From contig JAJTWR010000257.1 in assembly GCA_021613335.1 (NCBI GenBank), positions 1,291,001 through 1,355,000 of the forward strand: a DNA stretch of 64,000 nt, given 5' to 3'. The translations under genes and the position numbers were made by a program. Below, in pieces: positions 35,405 through 46,501 of the stretch. How positions within the stretch are numbered: the stretch's first letter is position 1; each line of letters begins with the position of its first letter. The notes beneath the pieces are model-generated. The model was not told the DNA's origin and made no database searches. It worked only from the letters and a program-made list of their open reading frames with translations. This stretch comes from Whitmania pigra (lineage: Eukaryota; Annelida; Clitellata; Hirudinida; Haemopidae).

Positions 35405-35720
35405 GTGTTTCTGGATTTTGCTAAGGCTTTTGACACAGTAAATCATGATATTCTCTTGAAAAAAACTTCATCATTATGGTATTCGAGACAAATGTTTTTC
35501 TTGGTTTTAAAGTTATTTAAAAAATCGGAGTCAGATGGTTTCATACACAAATCAAACATCGTCATCGGCAGCCAGTTGGTTAACCTGGGTATTCCACAGG
35601 GTTCAATCTTGGAACCACTTTTGTTTCTGATTTATATCAATGACTTGTGCAACTCCTCTGATCGTCTTGAGCACTTACTGTTCGCAGACGACACTAATGT
35701 TTTTTTGTCTAAAAATAACA
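35405..35720 (+). mobile_element. LINE fragment B (RT finger/palm piece, frameshifted)
   Basis: It carries VFLDFAKAFDTVNHDILL, then after a frame change GIPQGSILEPLLFLIYIND and the catalytic LLFADDTNVF. This is a different lineage from fragment C. Too damaged to code. Confidence 0.8.
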
Positions 35721-36030
35721 ATAATAATAATAATATTAATAGTTTATTTATACGGCGCCTTAAGCGTAGCGTCAGAGGCGCCTTGGTTCTTCAAGTGATG
35801 ATTTGAAGAGGTAGGTCTTCAGCTGGAACTTGAAGAGCTCGAGTGTGGGCTGTGGGGGCAGACTGCGGGCGAGGCATAAGAGAAGCTTCGGTTGACTATG
35901 GATGATTTATGAACCGGTTGATGAAGATGAATTGTGTAAGATGAGCGGATGCGATCGGGGATGTGACGGTGGCAAATGAGATGATAGAGATAAGGGGATT
36001 GGATGTGGTTAAGGTACGATAGGTGACCAA
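35721..36030. repeat. Unclassified interspersed repeat starting in (AAT)n
   Basis: An AAT tract leads into TTTATACGGCGCCTTAAGCG. A related copy (AAT-rich lead, then GCGCCTTAAGTGTAACGTCA) lies in a ferlin intron at about 55190-55260. No coding signal. Confidence 0.5.
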
Positions 36031-37262
36031 AGACATTTTGTAATGTACCTCGACTTTAGAAAGGCTTTTGATTCCGTTTCACATTCCAAACTTATTAATA
36101 AAATCTCAGCTTATGGTTTTGAAGACAGCATTAAAGGATGGCTTGGAAATTTTTTAGATTCAAGGACTCAAAAGGTAAAAGTCAACGGCTCTGTATCAGA
36201 GGAGGTTGTTGTCACCAGTGGTGTTCCCCAGGGTAGCGTACTAGGACCAACTCTGTTCTTACTCTACATAAATGACCTACCTGACCTGCTCAAGACCTCA
36301 AATGTTGTTTGCAAGCTTTTTGCTGATGATGTCAAACTGTACAGTACGAACGGATTCTCTCAAACCCAGCTACAATTTGCTCTTGACAAAGTGGCCCAGT
36401 GGAGTGACAAATGGCAACTACAACTTGCGCCTGACAAATGTCACGTTTTCTCTATAACAGGACGCAAACAGACAGGAGGATCCCATGAATATTACATCGA
36501 CGGGCATGTCCTACAGCATGTCGACAAGATCAGAGATCTAGGGATTATAATGGATTCATTCCTCAAGTTTGATTCACACATTGAAGCCATTACCAAAAGA
36601 GCCGCTACAATCTCAGGGATGATCCGAACCTCATTTTCTTCCAAAGATCAGGATATTTTAAAGTTTGCCTTCTGTACATATGTAAGACCAATACTTGAAT
36701 ATGGCTCCCCAGTCTGGAATCCACACCACAAATATTTAATTGACAAAATAGAAAATGTGCAAAGGCGATTCAATAAGTCAATTCCATCCGTGGCATCTTA
36801 TACGTATATGGAAAGACTAAGGTTGCTCAAGCTTCCAACCAAGAGGCGGCGACTTCTGGCTGATTTGACGCTTGGCTTCAAAATATTACATGGCTTTACG
36901 ACCACCTTTCTAATACGTTCCCTCCTTGCACAAAACTACACAGGAACAAGAAGACATTGTCTCAAACTTAAGCAAAGTAATTATTCAATAGACAGTGTTA
37001 AATACTCCTTTTGTAATAGAAATGTAAAGCCATGGAACGCATTGCCAGGTGATGTCGTTAAATCAACCACGGTCTCCCGTTTCAACTCAATAATACGTGA
37101 CTTAGACTTTAGTCAATATTTAAATTACATTTAATCTATCTGCTGCCCCTGTACAAACCGATCAATGTGTTTTGTTGTTGTTGTTGTTTTCGCGATTGTG
37201 TTAGTGGTCCAATTGTACCCTTCAATTGCATCTTATAAAATAAAAAATAAAAAAATAAATCA
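36031..37262 (+). mobile_element. LINE fragment C with intact 363-codon RT frame
   Basis: 5'-truncated within RT; the open frame is 36043-37134. Motifs in order: YLDFRKAFDSVSH, SGVPQGSVLGPTLFLLYIND, the catalytic FADDVKLY, WQLQLAPDKC, YVRPILEYGSPVW and NVKPWNALP. A 3'UTR and an A-rich tail (AAATAAAAAAATAAAT) close it at about 37262. The endonuclease and the RT N-terminus are absent. It is the best-kept member of the family seen also at 1-1040 and 20657-20887. Confidence 0.9.
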
Positions 37263-37388
37263 AATAAATATATGGCCATTGTTGATATCGTGTGACAATC
37301 GAAATAAATTTAAAGAGATGAACTGCATCAAGAGCTGCATCAAAAGCACTATCAATTTTAAATAGAATGTCATGACTTGTGCTTCGAA

Positions 37389-38993
37389 TCACTGCCTTTT
37401 TTTGGTCATATCTTTTGGAAATTGTTTCACATTCTTTCTGACCAAGCAAGTAAAGCATCGAATAAAAACCCAAGCCATGCAAAAGAAGAGGAAGATGAAG
37501 ATAAACGTCAGGAAACCAATTACATCAGCCATGATAAATTGCAAAGGTGTCAATTTATAAGCAGACGTCCTGAAGTGCTTGTCACCATACATGATTATAT
37601 GTTCTATCAGTCGAGATACCCTTTGTCCTGGCCTGTCCGGCTTGTCTTTCAGGATTTGAGAGTAAAAATTCACCTTCTCTGCATAGGTGGGGTCATTCAA
37701 AATGTCATCGATACCATTCACCAGTTCATCCACTGTGAATGAACTTAGAGACATGGTTATGGCATAGCCCTTGGATCTTGCCACTGCAGCATTATGATGT
37801 TGGTCATAAACGAAAGGTATGATTATCATTGGTTTCTTATGGTTGACGGATTCAATGAGGCTGTTGAGACCACCATGGGTAATGAAAAACCTCACTTTAG
37901 GATGAGCCAACAAGTCGTTCTGAGGAAGCCATTTTAAGATCAGTATGTTATCACTACCAGGACATGCTTCATTAAGGGGTTTATTTAATTTCCAAATAAA
38001 CTTAATTTTACCAGAAAAATGCTTGAATGACTCACAAAAACGTTTGATCACAAAATCTGGAACGTGGTCAAAAAAGCTGCCAAAGGACACAATGGCAGCA
38101 TTTTTTCCCCTAATAAATTCTTCAATGATTTTGGGCAGAGACTTAATGTCATCGTTAATCATAATGTCTCCAGCACTGACAGTATTTGGCATGTTGGCAT
38201 TCGGGTAGCTGACCGACAGATCTTCTAGAAAAATCCAAAGACTGGCCCTCTCTAAAAGTTTCTTGAACGACCATTGTTCGCTGTTTGGTGGTAGAAATGT
38301 TTTTGAAAATTCATTGTTAGATTGATAGAAATAAATGTTGAGGACGTCGCAGAGAAGAGTGGAGAGTCGTTGATAGAAGTTCATTTCGTTCGAGTTGCCA
38401 TTTCCTAAAAAAGGAGTGAATGACTGAAGACGGGGAATACGATAAAGCCACGCTAACCAGGGGATGCTGTAAGAAGCATAAGGAATGTCGAGGTAAATTG
38501 GTAAGATGTAGCTGCATTCTAGAGCTACAAGATCAACGATGGCAAACTGGTAACCGGCTTTTGAAAGCTTTTCCATAAATAGTTTGTTTCTCATCATATC
38601 TAAGCAGTCGGCTTCATATATATGTAGTGTGTCGCTGTTCATCTTGATGAATTTCCAAAATCTTTGCCAACCTGACTCTGCCATGGCCACGTCCACAATG
38701 GCTTTGGACATTTCTTCGCTGTTTGAAAATGGTTTTTCCATGCTGGTGTTGTAAACGAAATAGCTGAAAGTTCCTGAGGATTTATTGGAACGATAGGAAT
38801 GTGTCTGTATCTTGATGCTGGATGAAAGAAGGAGTTGAACTTCATGACCTTCGTCTGCAAGTCCCATTCCTAGTTTGGAGTAAAAGATGATATGGGAATT
38901 GAAACTCGACGGAAACATCAGAATTTTAACACTTTCGACTGTCGCCAATAACGCATAAAGGAACAATATCGATGTCATCAGATGCATTTTCAT
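37389..38993 (-). CDS. UDP-glycosyltransferase UGT5, single exon
   Basis: 534 aa and intact. Signal peptide at about 1-21, catalytic H34 and D154, signature WLPQNDLLAHP, THGGLNSLIES and DQ in VYDQHHNA, membrane segment, tail KKRQ. Type A markers (SSFNSHIIF, NTSMEKPF, LHIYEADC, SAGDIM) make it the closest relative of UGT2. It has FIRGKNAAIVSFGS where most have FIGGKDTAIVSFGS, two charge changes near the start of the donor domain. Confidence 0.95.
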   Translation of the reverse strand: MKMHLMTSILFLYALLATVESVKILMFPSSFNSHIIFYSKLGMGLADEGHEVQLLLSSSIKIQTHSYRSNKSSGTFSYFVYNTSMEKPFSNSEEMSKAIVDVAMAESGWQRFWKFIKMNSDTLHIYEADCLDMMRNKLFMEKLSKAGYQFAIVDLVALECSYILPIYLDIPYASYSIPWLAWLYRIPRLQSFTPFLGNGNSNEMNFYQRLSTLLCDVLNIYFYQSNNEFSKTFLPPNSEQWSFKKLLERASLWIFLEDLSVSYPNANMPNTVSAGDIMINDDIKSLPKIIEEFIRGKNAAIVSFGSFFDHVPDFVIKRFCESFKHFSGKIKFIWKLNKPLNEACPGSDNILILKWLPQNDLLAHPKVRFFITHGGLNSLIESVNHKKPMIIIPFVYDQHHNAAVARSKGYAITMSLSSFTVDELVNGIDDILNDPTYAEKVNFYSQILKDKPDRPGQRVSRLIEHIIMYGDKHFRTSAYKLTPLQFIMADVIGFLTFIFIFLFFCMAWVFIRCFTCLVRKNVKQFPKDMTKKRQ

Positions 38994-39103
38994 TGTTTCT
39001 GAACTTTCAGAAAGTCAAAACATTTATCCTGCGATGTAATCCAAGTTTATTCAGAGCTCAAAAATATTCAACTCGGCATTATATCCATACCAGTCATTCT
39101 ATT

Positions 39104-39126
39104 AACGATTGCAAAACAATATCGTT
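39104..39126 (-). promoter_or_regulatory. Conserved inverted repeat upstream of UGT5
   Basis: AACGAT-N11-ATCGTT, arms perfect, 110 nt before the start codon. Confidence 0.5.
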
Positions 39127-39435
39127 CGCATTTATTAATATGAAGAAGTACATGCTTCATGCATTCATGCATACAGGTGTTTTTTAGACTCTTCAATTTG
39201 GTTGAATATTTTCTTAAAAACATGCCTTTTTGCCCGAACGTTTAGGGGCGTAAAGTATCTGGTATATATCTAAAAGCATTTGATATAATTGATAATTATT
39301 GTTTAGTTGCTTTAAGATAAGAAAGATTTTTTTGTTATTATATAAGAAGTTAAATAAACCAATATATTTTTTTTAATATATCCAGAAATCATTCTAATCA
39401 TTTTATTATTTTCTAATAGTTCAACTATCACCCAA

Positions 39436-39615
39436 TCAGGTGACACTCGATGAAAGAAGCAGTTTCACTTCATGACCCTCGTCTGCAAGTCCCATTCCGA
39501 GTTTCGAGTAAAAGATGATATGGAAATTGATACTCGACGGAAACATCAAAATTTTAGCGCTCTTCGCCAACGCGAATAACAAAAAAACAAAAATAAAAGT
39601 CGACTCCGAACGCAT
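39436..39615 (-). pseudogene. Truncated UGT1-type 5' end, copy 3 (open 59-codon frame)
   Basis: The best-kept copy. It has the UGT1 start MRSESTFIFVFLLFALAKSA, the PSSINFHIIF region (the catalytic His position is kept) and GMGLADEGHEV. A TGA follows two codons after the LLLSSS block, at the junction. The upstream region matches that of the intact UGT1. Confidence 0.9.
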
Positions 39616-40184
39616 CTCACAAGTTTGAAACTCGTCGGACATAAATCTATCGTTGTTTAGAAATGGAGATTCCTTTTTGTATTAAAACCGACAGTTTATC
39701 CAGAGCTCTCAAATGAATAGATCTCACATCTTCACTTCATTCCTTTTCCCATACGCTGTGAAATCCGAACCATTCAAAAAGGTTCACTGCTACCGGCTTT
39801 ACTGGATTATATTAGCCTTATTTGGGGCTTATTTCAAATTACCAAGGAACTTTGACAATGATTCAGATGAAGACACGTGATGATGATAATGATGATGGTA
39901 TGACCCCTGCAGTAAATGTAAGTAAAATTCAGCTCATAAATGTTTAATTATTGACTACTTTAGAATAACTTTAGTGTTATGGCGATATATTTGCACATTG
40001 ATTTCAGAAGGATGTTTTCTTTAATCATTAATACATATCAGGATCGTGAGGGTCGTAATCATCATTGTCGTCATCGTCATAATAAAGTCCATGTTATTTT
40101 GACAATATGAACTCATTATGATCATGATGTTTTTCTAGATTTCAGTATCACCAAAACGATCTCCCGAACTTAAATATTCTCAGG

Positions 40185-42929
40185 ACTTGCATAAGGCTAG
40201 CAGGGTGTTTATATTTAAACCGATACACTGCTTGTTGTGGGGTGTAAAAGTGTACATAAGCTACTGCCACACTGTCTCATAGCGGCAGCGCAAACCTCAT
40301 TCAAAAACGTAAACGCGAAGTTCAAGTTTTAAATTTTATTGATAAATATACCAGTAAACTGGAACGAGAGTTGGTGAAAACTTGTTTACTGATGGCTCTG
40401 AGAAGGACGTAATTTGAGGAGGACACGGCCCCTTGATTTTGGACCAGACCCAAAAAAGGTCATCTCCTCACGTTTTGGGAGAGTTTTCCACTCTCCTGAA
40501 TTTTGGCTGGAAACAAAAGTAGGCCATCTTCTGAAGCTGTGGAAAGGAAAGGCTTACTCCCCACCCCCCTTGGAAAATGCTGAAATGATGTCCTTGGGCT
40601 CTGACTCCCCAGGTAACGTAAACCGTCATCGACTTATGCAGCTGTTTATGAATGCGGAGGCATCACCCGCTCGCCTTCAAGGGAACGCCCACCTTGATTT
40701 TAGACTATACTTTTTGACAGCGCTTATGAAACTATTTGAAGCAACTGTCGCATATTATTAAAGCTTCTCCTTTATCTTCAGCTATATTTATGTAATTCAA
40801 GCTAAAGTTGCAAACCAACTCGAAATGCAATTAGTTGTGGTCTCCTGGAGCTTCTTCTACAGAACTGAACGCAGAAATAGAAATGTTCTCTTTCACAAAT
40901 GAATTGACAATTCTGTCTCAGATTTGCCTGCAAATATATAACTTTTGTTGGATCACCACCAGAGCAGAGGATGTATGCACAAGCATTTATAATATATAAA
41001 AAACTCGTTATGAGTCCGAGAAATGTCGAACCATTCCCTTACTTCTGTGTAATCCTAAAAAACGAAACAATAACTAAATGAAAATAATAACTTTGACGAA
41101 AATGTTTCCATTCCAAAAATGTTAAACATATTAATCCTGCTGAAGTATTTGATGCTCGTGAATTTGTTACCTTGAAAATCTCCGTAGATAATTTTTATGG
41201 ATAAAATTATGAAGGTACTGGCATACAATTTTAATGCATATACATTATAAATATCCCAAATTATAGAGGAAACAAGAAAGTCTCATCCTTTGATGATGAA
41301 AGGACTCAACTCATTCCCGCTGTCACACCTTCTCAACATATCGTCACAATCTTTTCTTCAACATTATCATAAATAATGTGACTTGTCCAGTCCATCATTA
41401 AGTACAATTCATCTTAGTTATGCAACCGACTTTAATTTTTTTTTATTCCTGTCCGAAAAATTTATATTATTAGGGTTGGGTAATCCACCATTGCTTAAAT
41501 AATTGAAGATTATAATAATATATTTATGCTCCCGGATCTACTGATTAACGTCTAGTCTAAAGTCAGGAGGAGAAATTACGTCCCTGCTCAACGTGCTGAA
41601 GTGCTGAAACTTATGCGCATGTTTGTGCCAAAGATCCATGTACCAAGCTCAAAAATGTTTCATTGAAGTGAAATACCCTCGCAATATTTTTTTCGATGCC
41701 CTCCACCATTATAGAATCTAATTGATTCCTTTTTTCGGCATTGAAGTTTTTCCCAAATTTGTAGCGATTACAAGATTTCAATAAAATAATAAAGTTGTTT
41801 AAAAAATTGCGTTGCAATGAACTCTGTGTGTTCAACTTTCCGTTTGGATGCTTAACTTCACAGGTGCTTTCACTACTTGTGGTTTGCAGTTTAAACGTCT
41901 AAGAAATAATAATTCATTGAATCACAAAATCGAAGGTATAATCGAAATGCGTTTTGTGAATATTATCACGTAATAGCTTAGTGACTAGACAGCGTAATGT
42001 CATTAGCAAAAGATGTTTATATAATAAGTCAACCAAAAGTTATTTTTACTATAAAATTTCTGGCTTATTATTTTTTAACATAAATGATGACAGATATTTG
42101 TTTGTTTGTATTAAGTTCCAGTTCGAAATTATATGAAAAAATGTTTATTTTACAAAAAAACATAGACGGGTTTATCGTTTACTTATTATCAACATATTAT
42201 CTACCTATTACGTATCTACATATAATCTTAATTTAATTATTCATTGTTCTCCGTTGAGAATAAATAGCCTGCAGGTTGCAATGTAGAGTAACTCAACTTG
42301 ATGGCAGAATCGGATACAAAAGTTAAGGTCGATATGCTAATTTCATTAAAAATATAATAAATTTAATGCTGATAAAAGCAATCATAAAAATACATATCTA
42401 AGCTACAATATATTTACAAAAACGTCTTAGGTTGACAACAAATAATGATTTTGAAGCTTAAAACAAATCGTGTCACTTCGATTTGATTAAAAAAATTAGT
42501 GGAAACGTTGCCGATAAGTAACGCAAGTTTACAACGAATTACAAAACAAAATTAAAAATCTGCCAGTGCGATTTTAAAAGGATTGTTTGATAATTATTTT
42601 GGTGTAATTTATTTTTATAATGATTGAGCAACTAAAACGATTTTTGATCATGAAGCTGTTGTATTTTGTTGTTTTTCTGAAAAGTTGTCGATACTTAAAA
42701 GCTTTCGCTGTTTTACAGAAAAGTTGCCGTTAAAATATGCATGTTTACAACGAATTACATAACAAAATTAAAAATCTAGCTAGTGCGATTTTAAGAAAAA
42801 TGTTTGTTATCTATTTCGGTGTAATTTACTTTGACATTGGCTGAGTGGTTAAAAAGATTTTTGAACCTGCTAGCGTTATAACACAGGCTTTAAACAATGG
42901 GACTTTGGACCTGCTAGATTTATTCAAGT
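40185..42929. mobile_element. Non-autonomous element with about 20-bp TIRs and 9-bp TSD (Mutator-like candidate)
   Basis: The left end ACTTGCATAAGGCTAGCAGG and the reverse complement of the right end, ACTTGAATAAATCTAGCAGG, agree at 17 of 20 positions. ATTCTCAGG flanks both sides (40176-40184 and 42930-42938). Units 4 and 6 show the empty site. It is 2.75 kb with no transposase; the longest frame (40414-40761) is not conserved in the unit 2 copy. The 9-bp duplication suggests Mutator-like, but that is inference. Confidence 0.7.
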
Positions 42930-43135
42930 ATTCTCAGGCACCAAACTGAAGTTCGTGTTCTCGTAAACAAAAGTATTAGAAGTCGAATCTTTCAAGTTGT
43001 TTGTGACTAGTCTAGAAATGTCATGAAGAAAGTAGTTTATTTGCCTCAAACATACATCGAGGCAAGCAATGAAAGAAAATGAAAGAACTACATTGATTAA
43101 AGTTTGACCTCCAAAACCATTTTTATTACTTAGAT

Positions 43136-43542
43136 CAGCTGTTCTCAACCTTTCTGACGCCGCGATCTCCAGGCATCACCTGCATGTGCAGCCTCGACCC
43201 CCAACAACAAAATTAAACATTTGGGAAATTGGGCTGCCTTTAACTCATGAATCATTGTTGCTATTTATGCCTTTCACTTCCAAATATAAACACATTTATA
43301 TTTATATTATTTTTACGCACATCCCACAATTGCAAGATCTAGTTAGTTTTAAATATGAACACATGAGATATTAAATTATTTATTTTTTAACATTATTTGA
43401 GTTTCTAAACATCACAACAGTTTCAGTGAAAACCTGGTAGTGTTTGCTAAATTCAGGATGACAGCAACTAACAAACGTGCTTACTAGCAAACATAAACTT
43501 AACAGACCCAAGAGGATCGCTATCCACAGGTTGAGAACCCTG
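43136..43542. mobile_element. hAT-like element, unit 5 copy, internally deleted
   Basis: Left terminus CAGCTGTTCTCAACC and right terminus GGTTGAGAACCCTG. Perfect 8-bp duplication ACTTAGAT at 43128-43135 and 43543-43550. 407 bp. Confidence 0.85.
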
Positions 43543-43722
43543 ACTTAGATGAATGTGAAGAGAAAACTGAAGACCATTATTAATTAATGTCGTTGTTATC
43601 AAGCTTGATAAGTTGATATTGTTAATGTCGTGTGACAATCGAAATAAATCTGAAGAGTTAAACGACTGGTGCATCAAAAGCACCATCAATTTTAAATAGA
43701 ATGTCATGATTTGTGCTTCGAA

Positions 43723-45321
43723 TCACTGCAGTTTTTTGGTCACATCCTTTGGAACCCGTTTCACATTTTTTCTGATTAAGCAAGTAAAACATCGAACTAG
43801 GACCCAAGCAATGCAACAGAAGAGGAAGATGAAGATAACCGTCAGGAAACCAATTACATCAGCCATGATGAATTGCAAAGGTGTCAATTTATAAGCAGAC
43901 GTCCTGAGGTGCTTGTCACCATACTTCATTAAATGTTCTATCAGTCGAGATACTCTTTGTGCGGGCCTGTCTGGCTTGTCTTTCAGGATTTGCGAGTAAA
44001 AATTCACCTTCTCTGCATAGATGGGATCATTCAAAAGGTCATCGATACCATTCACCAGTTCATCCACTGTGAATGAACTTAGAGACATGGTTTTGGCATA
44101 GCCCTTCGATCTTGCCACTGCAGCATTATGATGTTGGTCAAAAACGAGAGGCATGATTATCATGGGCTTCTTATGGTTGACGGATTCAATGATGCTGTTG
44201 AGACCACCATGGGTAATGAAAAACCTCACTTTAGGATGAGCCAACAAGTCGTTCTGAGGAAGCCATTTTAAGATCAGTACGTTATCACTACCAGGACATG
44301 CTTCATTAAGGGGTTTATTTAATTTCCAAATAAACTTAATTTTACCAGAAAAATGCTTGAATGACTCACAAAAACGTTTGATCACAAAATCTGGAACGTG
44401 GTCAAAAAAGCTGCCAAAGGACACAATGGCGGTATCTTTACCCCCAATAAATTCTTCAATGTTTTTGGGCAGAGACTTAATGTCATCGTTGATCATGATG
44501 TCTCCAACACTGACAGTATTTGGCATGTTAGCATTTGGGTAGCTGACCGATAGATCTTCTAGAAAAATCCAAAGGCTGGCTTTTTCTAAAAGTTTTAAGA
44601 CCGACCATTGTTCGCTGCCTAATGGTAGAAATTCTTCTGAAAAGTCATTGAAAGATTGACAGAAATACATGTAGAGGGCATCGCGGAGAAGAGTGGAGAA
44701 CCGTTGATAGAAGTTCATTTCATCCGAGTTATCATCTCCTATATAAGGAGTGAATGACTGAAGACGGGGAACACGGTAAAGCCACGCTAACCAGGGGATG
44801 CTGTAAGAAGCATAAGGAATGTCGAGGTAAATTGGTAAGATGTAGCTGCATTCTAGAACTACAAGATCAACGATGGCAAACTGGTAACCGGCTTTTGATA
44901 GCCTTTCAATCAATAGTTTGTTCCTCATCATATCTAAGCAGTCGGCTTCATACATATCTTGTGTGTCGCTGTCCATCTTGATGGATTTCCAAAATCTTTG
45001 CCAACCTGACTCTGCCATAGCCACATCCATTACGGCTTTGGACATTTCTTCGCTGTTTGAAAATGGTTTTTCCACGCTGGCGTTGTAAACGATGTAGCCG
45101 AAAGTTCCTGAGGATTCATTGGAACGATAGGAATGTGTCTGTATCTTGACGCTCGATGAAAGAAGGAGTTGAACTTCATGACCTTCGTCTGCAAGTCCCA
45201 TTCCTAGTTTAGAGTAAAAGATGATATGGGAATTGATACTCGACGGAAACATCAGAATTTTAACACTTTCGACTGTCGCCAGTGACGCATAATAGAAAAA
45301 TATCAATGTCATCAGATGCAT
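43723..45321 (-). CDS. UDP-glycosyltransferase UGT6, single exon
   Basis: 532 aa from the ATG at 45321. The frame extends nine codons further upstream only through a TTG, so the ATG that starts MHLMTLIFFYYASLATVES is chosen; it aligns with the paralogues and gives a clean signal peptide. Catalytic H32 and D152, signature WLPQNDLLAHP, THGGLNSIIES and DQ in VFDQHHNA, membrane segment, tail KKLQ. Type B marker GDDNSDEMNFYQR links it to UGT3 and UGT4. A stretch of about 210 bp is identical to UGT7. Confidence 0.95.
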   Translation of the reverse strand: MHLMTLIFFYYASLATVESVKILMFPSSINSHIIFYSKLGMGLADEGHEVQLLLSSSVKIQTHSYRSNESSGTFGYIVYNASVEKPFSNSEEMSKAVMDVAMAESGWQRFWKSIKMDSDTQDMYEADCLDMMRNKLLIERLSKAGYQFAIVDLVVLECSYILPIYLDIPYASYSIPWLAWLYRVPRLQSFTPYIGDDNSDEMNFYQRFSTLLRDALYMYFCQSFNDFSEEFLPLGSEQWSVLKLLEKASLWIFLEDLSVSYPNANMPNTVSVGDIMINDDIKSLPKNIEEFIGGKDTAIVSFGSFFDHVPDFVIKRFCESFKHFSGKIKFIWKLNKPLNEACPGSDNVLILKWLPQNDLLAHPKVRFFITHGGLNSIIESVNHKKPMIIMPLVFDQHHNAAVARSKGYAKTMSLSSFTVDELVNGIDDLLNDPIYAEKVNFYSQILKDKPDRPAQRVSRLIEHLMKYGDKHLRTSAYKLTPLQFIMADVIGFLTVIFIFLFCCIAWVLVRCFTCLIRKNVKRVPKDVTKKLQ

Positions 45322-45433
45322 TTTTATTTTTTTCTGAATTTTCAGCAAGTCAAAACATTTAGCCTGTAATCCAAGTTTATTCAGTGCTCAAAAATACTCA
45401 ACGCGGCATTATATCCACGCCAGCAATTCTATT

Positions 45434-45456
45434 AACGATTGCAAAACAATATCGTT
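45434..45456 (-). promoter_or_regulatory. Conserved inverted repeat upstream of UGT6
   Basis: AACGAT-N11-ATCGTT with perfect arms, 112 nt before the ATG. TTTATAA lies just 5' of it on the minus strand. Confidence 0.5.
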
Positions 45457-45778
45457 CGCGTTTATAAATATGAAGAAGTATAAGCTTCATGCATTCATGT
45501 ATACATGCATTATTCAGACTCTTCAATTTGATTGAATATTTTCTTAAAAACATGCCTTTTTGCCAGAACTTTCAGGAGCGTATAGTAACTGGTAAATATT
45601 TAAAAACATTTGATATACTTGAAAGTTATTGTTTAGTTGTTTTCAAGATAAGAAAAAATTTTTGTTATTATATAACAAGTTTAATTAGCGAAGTTATATA
45701 AACGAATATATTTTTTCGTTATATCCAGAAATCAATTCTAATCATTTTTTATTTTCTAATAGTTCAACCATCACCAAA

Positions 45779-45949
45779 TCAGGTAATACTCAAAGAAGCA
45801 GTTGCATGATCATCGTCTGCCAGTCCCATTCCGAGTTTCGAGTAAAAGATGATATGGGAATTGATACTCGACGGAAACATCAGAATTTTAGCGTTCTTCG
45901 CCAACGCGAATAACACAAAAACAAAAATAAAAGTCGACTCCGAACGCAT
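45779..45949 (-). pseudogene. Truncated UGT1-type 5' end, copy 4
   Basis: ATG at 45949 with the MRSESTFIFVFVLFALAK start. The frame is open for 56 codons, but a small deletion changes the sequence after GMGLAD before the TGA at the junction. The upstream region is of UGT1 type. Confidence 0.85.
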
Positions 45950-46501
45950 CTCACAAGTTTAAAACTCGTCGGACATAAATCTATCGTTCTTTAGAAATGG
46001 AGATTCCTTTCTGTATTAAAACCGACAATTTATCAAGAGCTCTCAAATGAATAGATCTCACATATTCACTTCATTCACTTTAGAATAAATTTAGTGTTAT
46101 GACGGGATATTTGCACATTGATTTCAGAATGATGCCTTCTTTAATCATTAACATAGATCAGGATCGTGAGGGTCGTCGTCATCATCGTCGTCATCGTCAT
46201 AATAAAGTCCATGTTACCTTGACAATATGAACTCATTATGAGCATGATGTTATTCTAGATTTCAGTTTCACCAAAACGTTCTCCCGAACTTAAACATTCT
46301 CAGGCACGAAACTAAAGGTCGTGTTCTCGTAAACAAAAGTATCATAAGTCGAAGCTTTCGAGTTGTTTGTGACTAGTGTAGAGTTGTTATGAAAAAAGTA
46401 GTTTATTTGCCTCAAAAGTACTTCGAGGCAAGCAATATTGAAAATGTTAGAATTACATTCAAGTAAAGTTTGATCCCTAAAACCATTGTTATTACTTAGA
46501 T

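Noticed and set aside
40414..40761. A 115-codon open frame within the 40185-42929 element as a possible gene
   Set aside because: The matching region at about 25050-25370 has base insertions/deletions that break the frame, so it is not maintained as coding.
43468..43707. Frames in the UGT 3' flanks (also 46759-47082, 27107-27292) as small genes
   Set aside because: They lie in the repeated non-coding flank and the hAT-like element, and are not kept open from unit to unit.
45322..45348. A nine-codon N-terminal extension of UGT6
   Set aside because: It depends on a TTG start. The ATG at 45321 aligns with the other UGTs and begins the signal peptide.
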